Shown here: in pieces, positions 18,657 to 30,362 of the stretch
Layout of the letters: every line of letters begins with the position of its first letter
How positions within the stretch are numbered: the first letter of the stretch is position 1
DNA from: Vagococcus bubulae
GTDB lineage: Bacteria; Bacillota; Bacilli; Lactobacillales; Vagococcaceae
Assembly (NCBI RefSeq): GCF_003950315.1
Contig: NZ_NGJT01000004.1
Location: 62,001-126,000, forward strand
DNA: 64,000 bases
Direction of reading: 5' to 3'
Notes under the pieces: model-generated
What the model was told of the DNA's origin: nothing
The model's input: the letters and a program-made list of their open reading frames with translations, nothing else
The model's database searches: none
Translations under genes and position numbers: made by a program

Positions 18657-20203
18657 TGAGGCGATTAAAAACCAAGTTTAATTGGCCCCCTAAGTTTTCT
18701 TGGAAATCCATTACATTAAAATGGACTATTTTAACCTCATTAGTGATTTCAATATTATTTACTTTATTTGCGATTATTTCCTATCAAATTAGTACGAGAC
18801 TAATGATAGAACAAGAAGAGTTGACGTTTAATCGAACGGTATCAGAAGTTACCACTCGTCTATCAAGAGGAACAGAATCATTAAGTTTTAATAGCTCTGT
18901 TTTTTATTTAAAAGAATCAACAGGCGAGTATGTAGGCGATAGGTACTATGGTGCGAACACATTAGAATCCAGTATGATGAATTTGAATAGCTTTATCTCT
19001 GAATTGTCACGACCTGAAATGGATTTAAAAGTATATAATGTTGATGGTGATTTGGTATTTGAAACGAAAAATCGTTTTGTACCGTTCAATAAAGAGGAAC
19101 AATCCGAAACAAGCATAAAAACGTATGAATACGTCACAGGATTAGTTTTGTTAAAACCTGTATACTCTGACCAAACAGGTAAGTTGATTGGTTATGCTCA
19201 GGGATTTTATGACTTAGGATTTTACTATAAATTTCGAAAAGAACTGTTGCAAAATTTAATTATGATTGGCATATGTGGGTTACTAGTCAGCGTGATTGTG
19301 AGCTTTTTACTATCAACATATTTTACTAGTCCATTAAGAAAAATGGTAAAAACGTTAAATAATATTGAAACAGCTCATAAAACCGGACTTAGAATGCCTG
19401 TGCCTAAATCAAATGATGAAATCTATGACTTAGCTATGGCGTTTAACGACATGATTGAGCGTATGGAGCGTTTTATTACCCAACAGCAACAGTTTGTTGA
19501 AGATGTGTCGCATGAGCTGAGAACGCCTGTTGCAGTCATTGAAGGACATATGAATTTGTTGAATCGTTGGGGAAAAGATGATCCAGAAGTGTTGGAAGAA
19601 TCTTTAAGTGCCTCATTACAAGAAATCACACGTATGAAAAGTTTGGTTCAAGAGATGCTTGATTTATCTCGTGCAGAACAATCGGACTTTCATTATAAAA
19701 ATGAAACATGTATGGCAAAAGAAACCATTCAAACAACAGTTAGTAACTTTCAAATGTTGTATCCAGATTTTGTGTTTAATTTAGATGACGATGATTTAGA
19801 TCATTCAGTTGAAATCAAAATGTATCGTAATCACTTTGAACAAATTTTAATTATTTTAATGGATAATGCAGTGAAGTACTCTAGAGATAGAAAAGAAGTC
19901 ATTATTTCAGCATCGAAATCATATCAATATGTTGATGTGATGATTCAAGATTTTGGTGAAGGAATCTCAGAAGAAGAAATTGAAAAAGTGTTTAATCGGT
20001 TTTACCGAGTAGATAAAGCAAGAGCACGTCATACAGGAGGCAATGGGTTGGGTTTATCCATTGCTCAACAGTTAATTGAAAATTATCATGGCACAATAAA
20101 TGTTAAAAGTCATGTTAATTTAGGGACAGCCTTTTATTTATCTATCCCTTATGTGGTAAAAGAACCAGCTGAACCATCAGCTCAAAAAGATGTAACAGAA
20201 TGA
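18656..20203 (+). CDS. lisK: Sensor histidine kinase (LisK/EtaS type)
   Basis: About 515 residues. Membrane helix 1 lies at about 24-46, an extracellular sensor domain at about 47-200, helix 2 at about 202-225, then a HAMP linker. The HisKA domain has the phospho-acceptor His near 286 in FVEDVSHELRTP. The ATPase domain has the N-box LIILMDNAVKYS and G-boxes DFGEGIS and GGNGLGLSIAQQL. The start overlaps the regulator stop (GTGATG). It is the cognate kinase of the preceding regulator. The inducing signal is not visible; family members sense envelope stress. Confidence 0.92.
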   Translation: MRRLKTKFNWPPKFSWKSITLKWTILTSLVISILFTLFAIISYQISTRLMIEQEELTFNRTVSEVTTRLSRGTESLSFNSSVFYLKESTGEYVGDRYYGANTLESSMMNLNSFISELSRPEMDLKVYNVDGDLVFETKNRFVPFNKEEQSETSIKTYEYVTGLVLLKPVYSDQTGKLIGYAQGFYDLGFYYKFRKELLQNLIMIGICGLLVSVIVSFLLSTYFTSPLRKMVKTLNNIETAHKTGLRMPVPKSNDEIYDLAMAFNDMIERMERFITQQQQFVEDVSHELRTPVAVIEGHMNLLNRWGKDDPEVLEESLSASLQEITRMKSLVQEMLDLSRAEQSDFHYKNETCMAKETIQTTVSNFQMLYPDFVFNLDDDDLDHSVEIKMYRNHFEQILIILMDNAVKYSRDRKEVIISASKSYQYVDVMIQDFGEGISEEEIEKVFNRFYRVDKARARHTGGNGLGLSIAQQLIENYHGTINVKSHVNLGTAFYLSIPYVVKEPAEPSAQKDVTE

Positions 20204-20253
20204 AAAACGTATCAATCAAGGAGTTAGGTAAACTCATGATTGATACGTTTTTT
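20203..20253. terminator. Bidirectional terminator between the sensor kinase and the DsbA-like gene
   Basis: AAAACGTATCAATCA and TGATTGATACGTTTT form a near-perfect stem of about 15 bp, with A-rich and T-rich flanks serving both strands. It lies between two convergent genes. Confidence 0.85.
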
Positions 20254-20254
20254 A

Positions 20255-20761
20255 TTATTTGAATAAAGCTAAAAAATCTTGGTTTGATATCTTTTGGTCA
20301 AAATCTGTCTCATCAACAATAAGTGTCGGAACAAAACGAATGGATGCGTCAAGAGCTTCTTTTACAATACTATCTAACATGTCACGGTTTTGTTGTTTTA
20401 CTAAACCTAATGTTTCCTCGGCAAAGAGCTCTACTTCATCAGGAGAAAATAAATTACCCCAATCATTTTGAGTATGATATATTTTTGTTATAACATCGAC
20501 TGCTTGTTCATTTGTTGGCACGTATTGATGCATGACATTACCAAGAGCTAAACCTGGAGATTCTTTGTTAAAAAGTTTGATGACATAATGAAGAATACCA
20601 GTAGATACTTCATGTGTTATCAAGTCTAATTTTTCATCCCACCATTGACGGCAGTATGGACAACGTAGATTCACAAATTCGATTAATGTATTTGGTGCTT
20701 CTTTTTGTCCGATTTTAATTCCGGTTGTGCTAGTAACTTTTGATGTGTCAATTTGTGTCAT
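20255..20761 (-). CDS. DsbA-family thioredoxin-fold protein (CPYC), no signal peptide
   Basis: A 168-residue protein with a thioredoxin-type active site Cys34-Pro-Tyr-Cys37 in LRCPYCRQWWDE, a helical insertion and a cis-Pro loop RFVPTLIV. This is the DsbA/FrnE-like fold. No signal peptide or lipobox is present, so it is likely cytosolic, unlike classical DsbA. It lies 17 bases downstream of clpP on the same strand and probably shares its stress-induced transcript. A role in thiol-disulfide handling is inferred from fold and motif. Confidence 0.85.
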   Translation of the reverse strand: MTQIDTSKVTSTTGIKIGQKEAPNTLIEFVNLRCPYCRQWWDEKLDLITHEVSTGILHYVIKLFNKESPGLALGNVMHQYVPTNEQAVDVITKIYHTQNDWGNLFSPDEVELFAEETLGLVKQQNRDMLDSIVKEALDASIRFVPTLIVDETDFDQKISNQDFLALFK

Positions 20762-20778
20762 AGGTGTGACTCATCTCC

Positions 20779-21372
20779 TTACTTTAAAGCGGCACTATTA
20801 ACCATGACTTCATCAATTAAGCCGTATTTTTTTGCATCTTCAGCTGACATGAAGTTATCTCGATCTGTATCTTTTTCAATCACTTCGATTGGTTGCCCAG
20901 TGTTTTCAGCTAAAATTTTGTTTAATCTCTCTCTTGTGTTAAGGATATGACGTGCGGCAATTTCGATTTCTGTCGCTTGACCTTGAGCTCCACCAAGAGG
21001 TTGGTGAATCATAATCTCAGCATTAGGTAAAGCAAATCGTTTACCTTTTGTTCCAGATGATAATAAGAAACTACCCATTGAGGCAGCCATACCTAACACG
21101 ATTGTTTGAATGTCAGATTTGACAAAGTTCATAGTGTCATAAATCGCAAGACCTGCGGACACACTTCCACCAGGAGAGTTGATATAAAGGTAGATATCTT
21201 TTTCAGGATCTTGAGCATCTAAAAATAATAATTGTGCGATAACACTATTTGCAACGTTATCATCAATTGGACCGCTTAACATAATAATACGATCTTTTAG
21301 TAAACGTGAATAGATATCATAAGCACGTTCACCTCTAGCTGATTGTTCAATAACTGTTGGTATTAAATTCAT
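20779..21372 (-). CDS. clpP: ATP-dependent Clp protease proteolytic subunit
   Basis: A 197-residue serine protease of full family length that forms the tetradecameric barrel used with ClpX, ClpC or ClpE. The catalytic triad is visible: Ser98 (GMAASMGSF), His123 (MIHQPLGG) and Asp172. AGGAGGAA precedes the ATG on the minus strand. A CtsR operator lies about 80-100 bases upstream, indicating heat- and stress-responsive control. The DsbA-like gene follows closely. Confidence 0.97.
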   Translation of the reverse strand: MNLIPTVIEQSARGERAYDIYSRLLKDRIIMLSGPIDDNVANSVIAQLLFLDAQDPEKDIYLYINSPGGSVSAGLAIYDTMNFVKSDIQTIVLGMAASMGSFLLSSGTKGKRFALPNAEIMIHQPLGGAQGQATEIEIAARHILNTRERLNKILAENTGQPIEVIEKDTDRDNFMSAEDAKKYGLIDEVMVNSAALK

Positions 21373-21452
21373 ATAAATTCCTCCTAATAGTAACGCTACT
21401 AGCCATATTTTAACATAATCTTTTTAATCTACCTAGAATTTAGTGTCATTTT

Positions 21453-21469
21453 AGTCAAAAAAGGTCAAA
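21453..21469 (-). promoter_or_regulatory. CtsR operator upstream of clpP
   Basis: On the plus strand the direct heptad repeat AGTCAAA-aaa-GGTCAAA matches the CtsR consensus (A/G)GTCAAA-N3-(A/G)GTCAAA. On the clpP strand its reverse gives TTGACC and TTGACT, usable as -35 elements, so CtsR binding would block the promoter. I could not fix the -10 hexamer. Confidence 0.85.
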
Positions 21470-21480
21470 ATAATAAAAAG

Positions 21481-21505
21481 TAAAATAAAAAGGACCAATG
21501 TCCCT
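21481..21505 (-). terminator. Probable terminator of tRNA-Arg
   Basis: On the minus strand AGGGAC / attg / GTCCT is followed by TTTTTATTTTA. The stem is short with one bulged base. It lies about 50 bases after the tRNA and before the clpP promoter region. Confidence 0.5.
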
Positions 21506-21553
21506 AAAAATATTATGATAAAATATGATATACTTCTCTTAAAAAGAAAGTAA

Positions 21554-21625
21554 CACGCCCTAAGGGAATCGAACCCCCGTCTCAAGAACCGGAATCTTGC
21601 GTGATATCCACTACACTAAGGGCGC
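21554..21625 (-). tRNA. tRNA-Arg (anticodon CCG)
   Basis: The minus strand folds as a cloverleaf. The acceptor is GCGCCCU/AGGGCGU. The anticodon arm CAAGA-TTCCGGT-TCTTG places CCG at the anticodon. The T arm contains GGTTCGATTCC. CCA is not encoded. It reads the CGG arginine codon. It stands alone between clpP (same strand) and rpoN (divergent). Confidence 0.92.
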
Positions 21626-21687
21626 ATCTACTTTTATTAGTTTACCAAAAATAACGTAAATAGCAAGACGAAAAGGAGGAAAAGCCA

Positions 21688-23031
21688 ATGAAAATGTCAC
21701 AAAACTTTAGGCAAGGTCAAAGTCAAATTCAAACACAAAAATTAGCGATGACCCAACAGCTTCAACAATCGATTAAAATGTTACAATATGGCACAGAAGA
21801 CCTACTTTCTTTTTTAAATGATAAAATGTTAGAAAATCCACTGATTGATGTATCCGTTTCCGAGATGGATACACAATATTTAGAACCTAAAAATTATGAT
21901 GCGTCAAAAAGTGATGGAAAAACGGACTGGATCAATCAGATTCCAGAAACAACCCAGTCATTGTTTCACTATTTGATTGAACAAATCCATTTGAATTATC
22001 GTGATACCGTGTTGAGAAGCCTTAGTTTATTTCTTGTTGAGTTTATTGATACAAATGGCTATTTAACGATTTCGATAGAGGAAGCAATGAAGTTAAGACA
22101 AGCGACTTATATTGAAGTGCTTGATGCGTTGACGCTTATCCAGATGCTTGAACCTGCTGGTGTTGGTGCAAGAAATCTACAAGAGTGTCTCATGTTACAG
22201 ACTGAAAGAGATAATGCAGCACCAAATCAAGCCTATCTTGTGTTAGAAGAATATTTTGATGAACTGGCTAATAGAAAGTGGCAAAAAATTGAGAAAAAAT
22301 TAGGCATTTCATTAGTTGAGATTCAAGAAATTTTTGACTATATTCAAAAATTGCACCCAAATCCAGGTGCGATGTTTCATTCAGACGAAGATAGTATTAT
22401 TTATCCCGATTTAGTAGTAAAAGTAGATAGAAAAGAACAGGCTATTTCTATTTCTTCAACGAAAGTGGGGAAACCAACTATTAGTTTTCAAGCAAATTAT
22501 TTTGAAAAGATGTCTCGACAAGGTGGGAAAGAAGTTGAAAAGTATCTAAATGATAAAAAAAGTGAATTTGAGTGGCTAAAAAAATCATTAGATCAACGTG
22601 GTGATACTATTTTAAGAGTAGGAGAAGAAATTGTTAAAAAGCAATCCGCCTTTTTCTTAGAAGAAACCCATCCGCTCATCCCAATGAAGTTAAAAGACGT
22701 TTCAACAGCATTATCACTCCATGAATCAACTATCAGTCGAGCAGTTAATGGTAAATATTTAACAACTGATTTTGGTGTATTTGAATTAAGAAGTTTCTTT
22801 TCAACCGGAATTGAACAACAACATTCTAATGAATTAATTGCAACAAATGATATTAAACAAGTAATCAAAGCACTGATTAGTGAAGAAAATAAAGCAAAGC
22901 CACTATCTGATCAAAAAATTGTGGATCTATTAAAAGAAAAAGATATGCAAATTTCCCGTAGAACTGTGGCTAAATACCGTGAAGAATTGGGGATTCAATC
23001 ATCATCTAAACGAAAAAGATTTGATAATTAA
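21688..23031 (+). CDS. rpoN: RNA polymerase sigma-54 factor
   Basis: A 447-residue sigma-54. The N-terminal Gln/Leu-rich activator-interacting region I (QTQKLAMTQQLQQSIKML, about 12-29), the core-binding domain, the HTH region and the C-terminal RpoN box ISRRTVAKYREELGI are all present. Length is normal for Firmicute SigL. AAAGGAGGAAAA precedes ATG 21688; an ATG two codons later is possible. In lactobacilli and enterococci sigma-54 mainly drives sugar PTS operons together with LevR-type activators, none of which is in this window. The location before cggR is also seen in other enterococcal-type genomes. Confidence 0.95.
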   Translation: MKMSQNFRQGQSQIQTQKLAMTQQLQQSIKMLQYGTEDLLSFLNDKMLENPLIDVSVSEMDTQYLEPKNYDASKSDGKTDWINQIPETTQSLFHYLIEQIHLNYRDTVLRSLSLFLVEFIDTNGYLTISIEEAMKLRQATYIEVLDALTLIQMLEPAGVGARNLQECLMLQTERDNAAPNQAYLVLEEYFDELANRKWQKIEKKLGISLVEIQEIFDYIQKLHPNPGAMFHSDEDSIIYPDLVVKVDRKEQAISISSTKVGKPTISFQANYFEKMSRQGGKEVEKYLNDKKSEFEWLKKSLDQRGDTILRVGEEIVKKQSAFFLEETHPLIPMKLKDVSTALSLHESTISRAVNGKYLTTDFGVFELRSFFSTGIEQQHSNELIATNDIKQVIKALISEENKAKPLSDQKIVDLLKEKDMQISRRTVAKYREELGIQSSSKRKRFDN

Positions 23032-23090
23032 AAGAAAGTTTGAGTATCAGACTTGTATTATTTACTAAGACTTGTTATTATATGCGTGTA

Positions 23091-23128
23091 AGGGTTGGAC
23101 AAAATAAAGGATATTTTGAATCAACCCT
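23091..23128 (+). promoter_or_regulatory. Imperfect hairpin between rpoN and cggR
   Basis: AGGGTTG (23091-23097) pairs with CAACCCT (23122-23128), and AAAATA pairs with TATTTT inside, separated by a small internal loop. No T tract follows, so it is not a classical terminator. A further AGGGTTG occurs at 23184-23190 next to the cggR ribosome binding site. Confidence 0.55.
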
Positions 23129-23144
23129 ATCAAAATACAATACG

Positions 23145-23182
23145 TGGGTCAAAAAAAGTCTATGTTGGACTAGAAATGTCCC
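23145..23182 (+). promoter_or_regulatory. Candidate CggR operator
   Basis: The arrangement GGGTC-N6-AGTC-N4-TTGGAC-N6-TGTC has the same spacing as the Bacillus CggR operator (GGGAC-N6-TGTC-N4-CGGGAC-N6-TGTC). It ends about 20 bases before cggR, implying autoregulation of cggR and of the glycolytic operon in response to fructose-1,6-bisphosphate. Confidence 0.75.
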
Positions 23183-23203
23183 TAGGGTTGAGGAGTATCA
23201 TCT

Positions 23204-24241
23204 ATGAGCAATGATTTTGATATTATTGAACAGATTGCTCCTGACATGATTCAAGTGATTGAACAACGATTTCGTATCATGCGAAATATTTATTGGAATC
23301 AACCAGTTGGGCGTAGAAAGTTATCTGAAAAGGTTAATTTAACTGAACGAATACTTCGAAGCGAAACGGAAGTATTAAAACAATTAAATTTAATTGATGT
23401 GTCTAAAATTGGGATGTCGCTTAGCGAAAAAGGATTAAGTCTTTATAGTAATTTAGAAATAGTCATGGCAGAGCAAACGGGCAATCGCGTCCTTGAAAAA
23501 AAATTAGCAAGTAAACTTGGTATTGAACGGTGTTTGATTACGCCAGGAAATAGCGATGTTGAAAGCAAAGTGTTAGAAAAATTTGGCGAGTTAATCTCTG
23601 ATATACTTTCAGCACGTTTACCTGATGGTGAAAATATTATTGCCGTCATGGGTGGGACAACAATGGCAACTGTTAGTCGGTGCATGTACAAACTAGAAAC
23701 ACCTGAGAGACATAATATTTTTGTTCCAGCAAGAGGTGGGATTGGTGAAACCATCCAAACTCAAGCTAATTCAATAAGTGCAACTATGGCAGAACAAACT
23801 GGTGGCGAGTTTAAAGTATTGTATGTTCCAGAGCAAGTCAGTTCTGAAACGTATGAGCTATTACTTCATGAGCCAACTGTTCAACGTGTACTAGAGTTGA
23901 TATCCAAATCAAATGTTGTGATTCACAGTATTGGACGAGCACTTCATATGGCGAAACGTCGTAATATGAGTGCAAATGATTTAGCCATGCTTTCCAATGA
24001 AGGAGCTGTTGCTGAGTCGTTTGGATATTTCTTTGATCAAGACGGAGAGGTCGTCTATAAAATACCTCGAATCGGTCTTCAAATGAAAGATCTTCAAAAA
24101 ATACCGTATGTCATTGCTGTTGCTGGTGGTAAAACAAAAGCTCGTGCAATAGAGGCATACATCAAAAATGCTCCTAAACAAACGTGGTTAATCACAGATG
24201 AGGGAGCTGCAAAACAGATTTTAAAAGAGGAAACTCTTTAA
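23204..24241 (+). CDS. cggR: Central glycolytic genes regulator
   Basis: A 345-residue SorC/DeoR-family repressor. The N-terminal winged helix (about 20-75, SEKVNLTERILRSETEVLKQ) is followed by a sugar-phosphate-binding domain with MGGTTMATV and PARGGIGE. CggR represses the gapA operon and is released by fructose-1,6-bisphosphate. It is 43 bases upstream of gapA, on the same strand, with the candidate operator just upstream of its start. It belongs to the same superfamily as the citrate regulator at 33.7 kb. Confidence 0.95.
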   Translation: MSNDFDIIEQIAPDMIQVIEQRFRIMRNIYWNQPVGRRKLSEKVNLTERILRSETEVLKQLNLIDVSKIGMSLSEKGLSLYSNLEIVMAEQTGNRVLEKKLASKLGIERCLITPGNSDVESKVLEKFGELISDILSARLPDGENIIAVMGGTTMATVSRCMYKLETPERHNIFVPARGGIGETIQTQANSISATMAEQTGGEFKVLYVPEQVSSETYELLLHEPTVQRVLELISKSNVVIHSIGRALHMAKRRNMSANDLAMLSNEGAVAESFGYFFDQDGEVVYKIPRIGLQMKDLQKIPYVIAVAGGKTKARAIEAYIKNAPKQTWLITDEGAAKQILKEETL

Positions 24242-24284
24242 AATAAATAAATTTTTTTCGATTTTCTAAAGGAGGAAATCTCAC

Positions 24285-25289
24285 ATGACAGTTAAAGTAG
24301 GTATTAATGGTTTTGGACGTATCGGACGCTTAGCATTCCGTCGTATTCAAGAAGTTGAAGGATTAGAAGTTGTAGCAATCAATGACTTAACAGATGCACA
24401 AATGTTAGCTCATTTATTAAAATATGATACAACTCAAGGACGTTTCAATGGTGACGTTGAAGTTCATGATGGATTTTTCAAAGTAAACGGAAAAGAAGTT
24501 AAAGTAACTGCTAACGCTAACCCAGCTGAATTACCATGGGGAGAATTAGGCGTAGACATCGTTTTAGAATGTACTGGATTCTTTACATCTAAAGAAAAAG
24601 CAGAATTACATTTACAAGCTGGTGCTAAACGTGTTGTTATCTCTGCTCCTGGTGGAAATGACGTTCCAACAATCGTTTATAACACTAATCATGAAATCTT
24701 AACTGGTAAAGAAACAGTTATTTCTGGCGCTTCATGTACAACAAACTGTCTTGCTCCAATGGCAGACGCTTTAAACAAAAACTTTGGTATTGTTGAAGGA
24801 TTAATGACAACAATTCACGCATACACTGGTGACCAAATGACATTAGATGGACCACATCCAAAAGGTGATTTCCGTCGTGCTCGTGCAGCTGCTGAAAACA
24901 TTGTACCTAATACAACTGGTGCTGCTAAAGCAATTGGTTTAGTTATTCCAGAATTAAATGGAAAATTAGACGGAGCTGCTCAACGTGTTCCTGTTGCAAC
25001 TGGTTCTTTAACTGAATTAGTAACAGTTTTAGACAAACAAGTTACTGTTGAAGAAGTTAACGAAGCAATGGAAAAAGCTGCTAACGAATCTTACGGTTAC
25101 ACAATCGACCCAATCGTATCTTCTGATATCGTGGGTATGACTTACGGATCTTTATTCGATGCAACTCAAACTAAAGTAATGACAGTTGGCGACAAACAAT
25201 TAGTTAAAACTGTTTCTTGGTATGATAACGAAATGTCATACACAGCTCAATTAGTTCGTACTTTACAATACTTTGCATCATTAGCTTAA
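24285..25289 (+). CDS. gapA: Glyceraldehyde-3-phosphate dehydrogenase
   Basis: A 334-residue NAD-dependent glycolytic GAPDH. Visible are the Rossmann motif [12 protein letters not shown], catalytic Cys151 in [12 protein letters not shown], a His in the [10 protein letters not shown] region and the C-terminal [10 protein letters not shown]. An AAAGGAGGAAAT ribosome binding site and strongly biased codon use suggest very high expression. A partial terminator follows before pgk, which would raise gapA message over the rest. Confidence 0.98.
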   Translation: MTVKVGINGFGRIGRLAFRRIQEVEGLEVVAINDLTDAQMLAHLLKYDTTQGRFNGDVEVHDGFFKVNGKEVKVTANANPAELPWGELGVDIVLECTGFFTSKEKAELHLQAGAKRVVISAPGGNDVPTIVYNTNHEILTGKETVISGASCTTNCLAPMADALNKNFGIVEGLMTTIHAYTGDQMTLDGPHPKGDFRRARAAAENIVPNTTGAAKAIGLVIPELNGKLDGAAQRVPVATGSLTELVTVLDKQVTVEEVNEAMEKAANESYGYTIDPIVSSDIVGMTYGSLFDATQTKVMTVGDKQLVKTVSWYDNEMSYTAQLVRTLQYFASLA

Positions 25290-25315
25290 TTTTAATACAC
25301 CCTATCAAGATTATG

Positions 25316-25351
25316 GAAGCGGGGAAGCTATCGCGCTTTCTCGCTTTTTTT
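25316..25351 (+). terminator. Partial terminator between gapA and pgk
   Basis: AAGCG-GGGAAGC / tatcg / GCTTTCT-CGCTT followed by T7, with several G-T pairs. Its position inside the glycolytic operon suggests attenuation rather than full stop. Confidence 0.7.
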
Positions 25352-25379
25352 GTTAATTCATAAGGAGGCGTCAACAAGC

Positions 25380-26567
25380 ATGGCAAAAAGAACAGTTGAA
25401 GATTTAGAATTAAATGGTAAAAAAGTCTTAATACGTGTTGATTTTAATGTTCCTATTAAAGATGGAAAAATTACAAATGATAACCGTATTGTTGCTGCTT
25501 TACCAACAATTAATTATGTTATCGAACATGGTGGAAAAGCAATTCTTTTCTCTCATTTAGGTCGTGTAAAAACTGAAGAGGACAAAGAAGGCAAATCATT
25601 ACAACCAGTTGCTGCTCGCCTATCAGAATTACTAGACAAACCAGTTTCTTTCGTTCCCCAAACACGTGGAGCTGAACTTGAAAAAGCTATCAGTGAAATG
25701 AAAGATGGAGATGTGTTAGTTGTTGAAAACACTCGTTTTGAAGATATTGATGGTAAAAAAGAAAGCAAAAATGATCCAGAATTAGGTAAATACTGGGCTT
25801 CTTTAGGGGATGTCTTTGTAAATGACGCATTTGGTACTGCTCATAGAGCACATGCTTCAAATGTTGGCATTGCATCAAACTTACCTTCAGCTGCAGGTTA
25901 CTTAATGGAAAAAGAAATCAAATTTATCGGTGGTGCTGTTGATGAGCCTAAACGTCCATTTGTGGCAATTTTAGGTGGAGCAAAAGTATCTGATAAAATT
26001 GGTGTTATTGAAAACTTAATTGATAAAGCAGATAAAATTCTTATTGGTGGTGGAATGACTTATACATTCTACAAAGCTCAAGGGAAAAATATCGGTAAAT
26101 CAATTTGTGAACCAGATAAAGTTGATTTAGCTAAAGAATTACTTGAAAAAGCAGCTGGAAAAATTATCTTACCAGTGGATACTGTTTGTGCACCTGACTT
26201 TGATAATGATGCACCAACTGAAATTCATGAAAATAATATTCCAGATAACTTAGAAGGATTAGATATTGGTCCAAAAACAATTGAATTGTTCACTAAAGAA
26301 TTACAAGGTGCTAAAACAGTTGTATGGAATGGTCCAATGGGAGTCTTTGAATTACCTACATTTGCTAAAGGAACAATTGGTGTATGTGAAGCTATTGCAA
26401 ACTTAAAAGATGCTACTACAATTATTGGTGGTGGAGATTCAGCAGCTGCTGCAATCCAATTAGGTTTTGCTGATAAATTTACACATATTTCAACAGGTGG
26501 TGGCGCATCACTTGAATACCTTGAAGGTAAAAAATTACCAGGTGTAGAATCTATTTCAGATAAATAA
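25380..26567 (+). CDS. pgk: Phosphoglycerate kinase
   Basis: A 395-residue two-domain kinase producing ATP from 1,3-bisphosphoglycerate. The substrate motif RVDFNVP, the SHLGR helix, GGAKVSDKI and the C-terminal GGGDSAAA nucleotide site are all seen. ATG 25380 follows AAGGAGG; a TTG at 25350 also opens the frame but lies before the ribosome binding site, in the hairpin T tract. Second gene of the glycolytic operon after gapA. Confidence 0.98.
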   Translation: MAKRTVEDLELNGKKVLIRVDFNVPIKDGKITNDNRIVAALPTINYVIEHGGKAILFSHLGRVKTEEDKEGKSLQPVAARLSELLDKPVSFVPQTRGAELEKAISEMKDGDVLVVENTRFEDIDGKKESKNDPELGKYWASLGDVFVNDAFGTAHRAHASNVGIASNLPSAAGYLMEKEIKFIGGAVDEPKRPFVAILGGAKVSDKIGVIENLIDKADKILIGGGMTYTFYKAQGKNIGKSICEPDKVDLAKELLEKAAGKIILPVDTVCAPDFDNDAPTEIHENNIPDNLEGLDIGPKTIELFTKELQGAKTVVWNGPMGVFELPTFAKGTIGVCEAIANLKDATTIIGGGDSAAAAIQLGFADKFTHISTGGGASLEYLEGKKLPGVESISDK

Positions 26568-26576
26568 GACTAATAA

Positions 26577-27344
<768 letters not shown>

Positions 27345-27345
27345 T

Positions 27346-28872
27346 ATGGAAAAAGCACCAGTAGCAATTATTATATTAGATGGTTATGGTAAACGTGATG
27401 AAGTTACAGGTAATGCTGTTGCACAAGCGAACACACCTAACTTTGATCGTTATTGGAATAACTATCCTCACAACACACTAAAAGCATCTGGCTTAGATGT
27501 AGGATTACCTGATGGTCAAATGGGAAACTCTGAAGTTGGACACACTAATATTGGTGCGGGCCGTATAGTTTATCAAAGTTTAACTCGTATCGACAAAGCA
27601 ATCGAAGACAAAGAGTTTCAAACAAATGTTGCCCTAAATAATGGGATTCAACATGCGTTAGACAATGATTCTGCGCTTCATTTATTTGGTCTATTATCTG
27701 ATGGTGGGGTTCATAGTCATCAAAACCATTTATACGCTCTTTTAAAAATGGCAAAAGACAGTGGCGTAAAAGAAACTTACGTCCATGCTTTCTTAGATGG
27801 TCGTGACGTGGCACCAACTTCAGCTTATGGCTATATGGAAGAATTGCTTAACGAAATGAAAAAATTAGATTACGGAAAAGTTGCGACAGTTTCTGGACGT
27901 TTCTATGCAATGGATAGAGACAAACGTTGGGAACGTGTAGCAAAAGCTTATGAAGCGATTGTTGATGGCATTGGCGTGAAAGCGACTGATCCATTACAAG
28001 CTATCCAAGAATCTTATGACAATAAAGTAAATGATGAGTTCTTAGTGCCAGTTGTGATTGAAGAAAACGGCAAACCAGTCGGACAAGTAAAAGATAATGA
28101 CTCTGTTATCTTCTTTAACTTTAGACCAGACCGTGCGATTCAATTATCAAATGCTTTCACTGACAAAGAGTGGGAACACTTTGAACGTAAAAATCATCCT
28201 GAAAATGTTAAATTTGTGACAATGACTTTATTTAATCCAAGCATTGTAGCAGAAGTAGCATTTCCACCAATTGAAATGAAAAATGTGATAGGGGAAGTTT
28301 TATCAGATGCAGGCTTAAAACAATTAAGAATTGCTGAAACTGAAAAATACCCTCACGTAACATTCTTCATGAATGGTGGACGTAACGAAGAATTCCCTGG
28401 TGAAAGTCGTATTTTAATCAACTCACCTAAAGTTGAAACATATGACTTGAAACCTGAAATGAGTGCTTATGAAGTCACTGATGCTTTATTAGCTGATATT
28501 AAAGCTGACAAACATGATGCAATTATCTTGAACTTTGCTAATCCAGATATGGTAGGACATTCTGGTATTTTAGAAGCAGCAATTAAAGCGATTGAAGCCG
28601 TGGATGAATGTTTAGGTAAAGTAGTAGATGCTATCATTGCTAAAGGTGGCGCAGCAATTATTTTTGCTGACCATGGTAACTCAGAAACAATGACAACACC
28701 AGAAGGTAATCCACATACTGCTCATACAACTGTTCCAGTTCCTGTCATTGTGACAAAAGCTGGCGCAACTCTTAGAGATGGTGGTCGTTTAGCAGACGTG
28801 GCTCCGACAATGTTAGACTTATTAGGTATTAAAAAACCTGAAGAGATGACAGGTGAGTCATTAATTAAATAA
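27346..28872 (+). CDS. gpmI: 2,3-bisphosphoglycerate-independent phosphoglycerate mutase
   Basis: A 508-residue metal-dependent mutase. The metal-binding IILDGYG (Asp12) and catalytic Ser62 in [14 protein letters not shown] are visible, as is the second metal cluster ADHGNSETM. The ribosome binding site lies in the tpiA tail (TTGGAGG). The gene is located between tpiA and eno as in Bacillus and Listeria; many lactic acid bacteria lack a gpm gene at this place and use the cofactor-dependent GpmA. Confidence 0.97.
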   Translation: MEKAPVAIIILDGYGKRDEVTGNAVAQANTPNFDRYWNNYPHNTLKASGLDVGLPDGQMGNSEVGHTNIGAGRIVYQSLTRIDKAIEDKEFQTNVALNNGIQHALDNDSALHLFGLLSDGGVHSHQNHLYALLKMAKDSGVKETYVHAFLDGRDVAPTSAYGYMEELLNEMKKLDYGKVATVSGRFYAMDRDKRWERVAKAYEAIVDGIGVKATDPLQAIQESYDNKVNDEFLVPVVIEENGKPVGQVKDNDSVIFFNFRPDRAIQLSNAFTDKEWEHFERKNHPENVKFVTMTLFNPSIVAEVAFPPIEMKNVIGEVLSDAGLKQLRIAETEKYPHVTFFMNGGRNEEFPGESRILINSPKVETYDLKPEMSAYEVTDALLADIKADKHDAIILNFANPDMVGHSGILEAAIKAIEAVDECLGKVVDAIIAKGGAAIIFADHGNSETMTTPEGNPHTAHTTVPVPVIVTKAGATLRDGGRLADVAPTMLDLLGIKKPEEMTGESLIK

Positions 28873-28887
28873 TTCACGTGCTTTTCT

Positions 28888-28915
28888 TTGAAAGTAATCG
28901 TGAAAATGGTACAAT
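28888..28915 (+). promoter_or_regulatory. Internal promoter for eno
   Basis: TTGAAA (28888-28893), a 16-base spacer and TACAAT (28910-28915) preceded by TGG (extended -10), all in the 103-base gap between gpmI and eno. It allows eno to be made independently of CggR control. Confidence 0.7.
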
Positions 28916-28960
28916 GTTTATGGAAGATTCCTTCCGTAGCTATAAAAACAATATTCCTAA

Positions 28961-30277
<1,317 letters not shown>

Positions 30278-30330
30278 TTAATCTTTAAATAAAGCTTATT
30301 CTAATGGAATTAAAACTGTTCGGACGTAGA

Positions 30331-30362
30331 GCACCCTCTAGGAAACTGGAGGGTGTTTTTTT
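30331..30362 (+). terminator. Terminator of the glycolytic operon
   Basis: GCACCCTCTAG / gaaa / CTGGAGGGTGT followed by T7. Confidence 0.9.
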
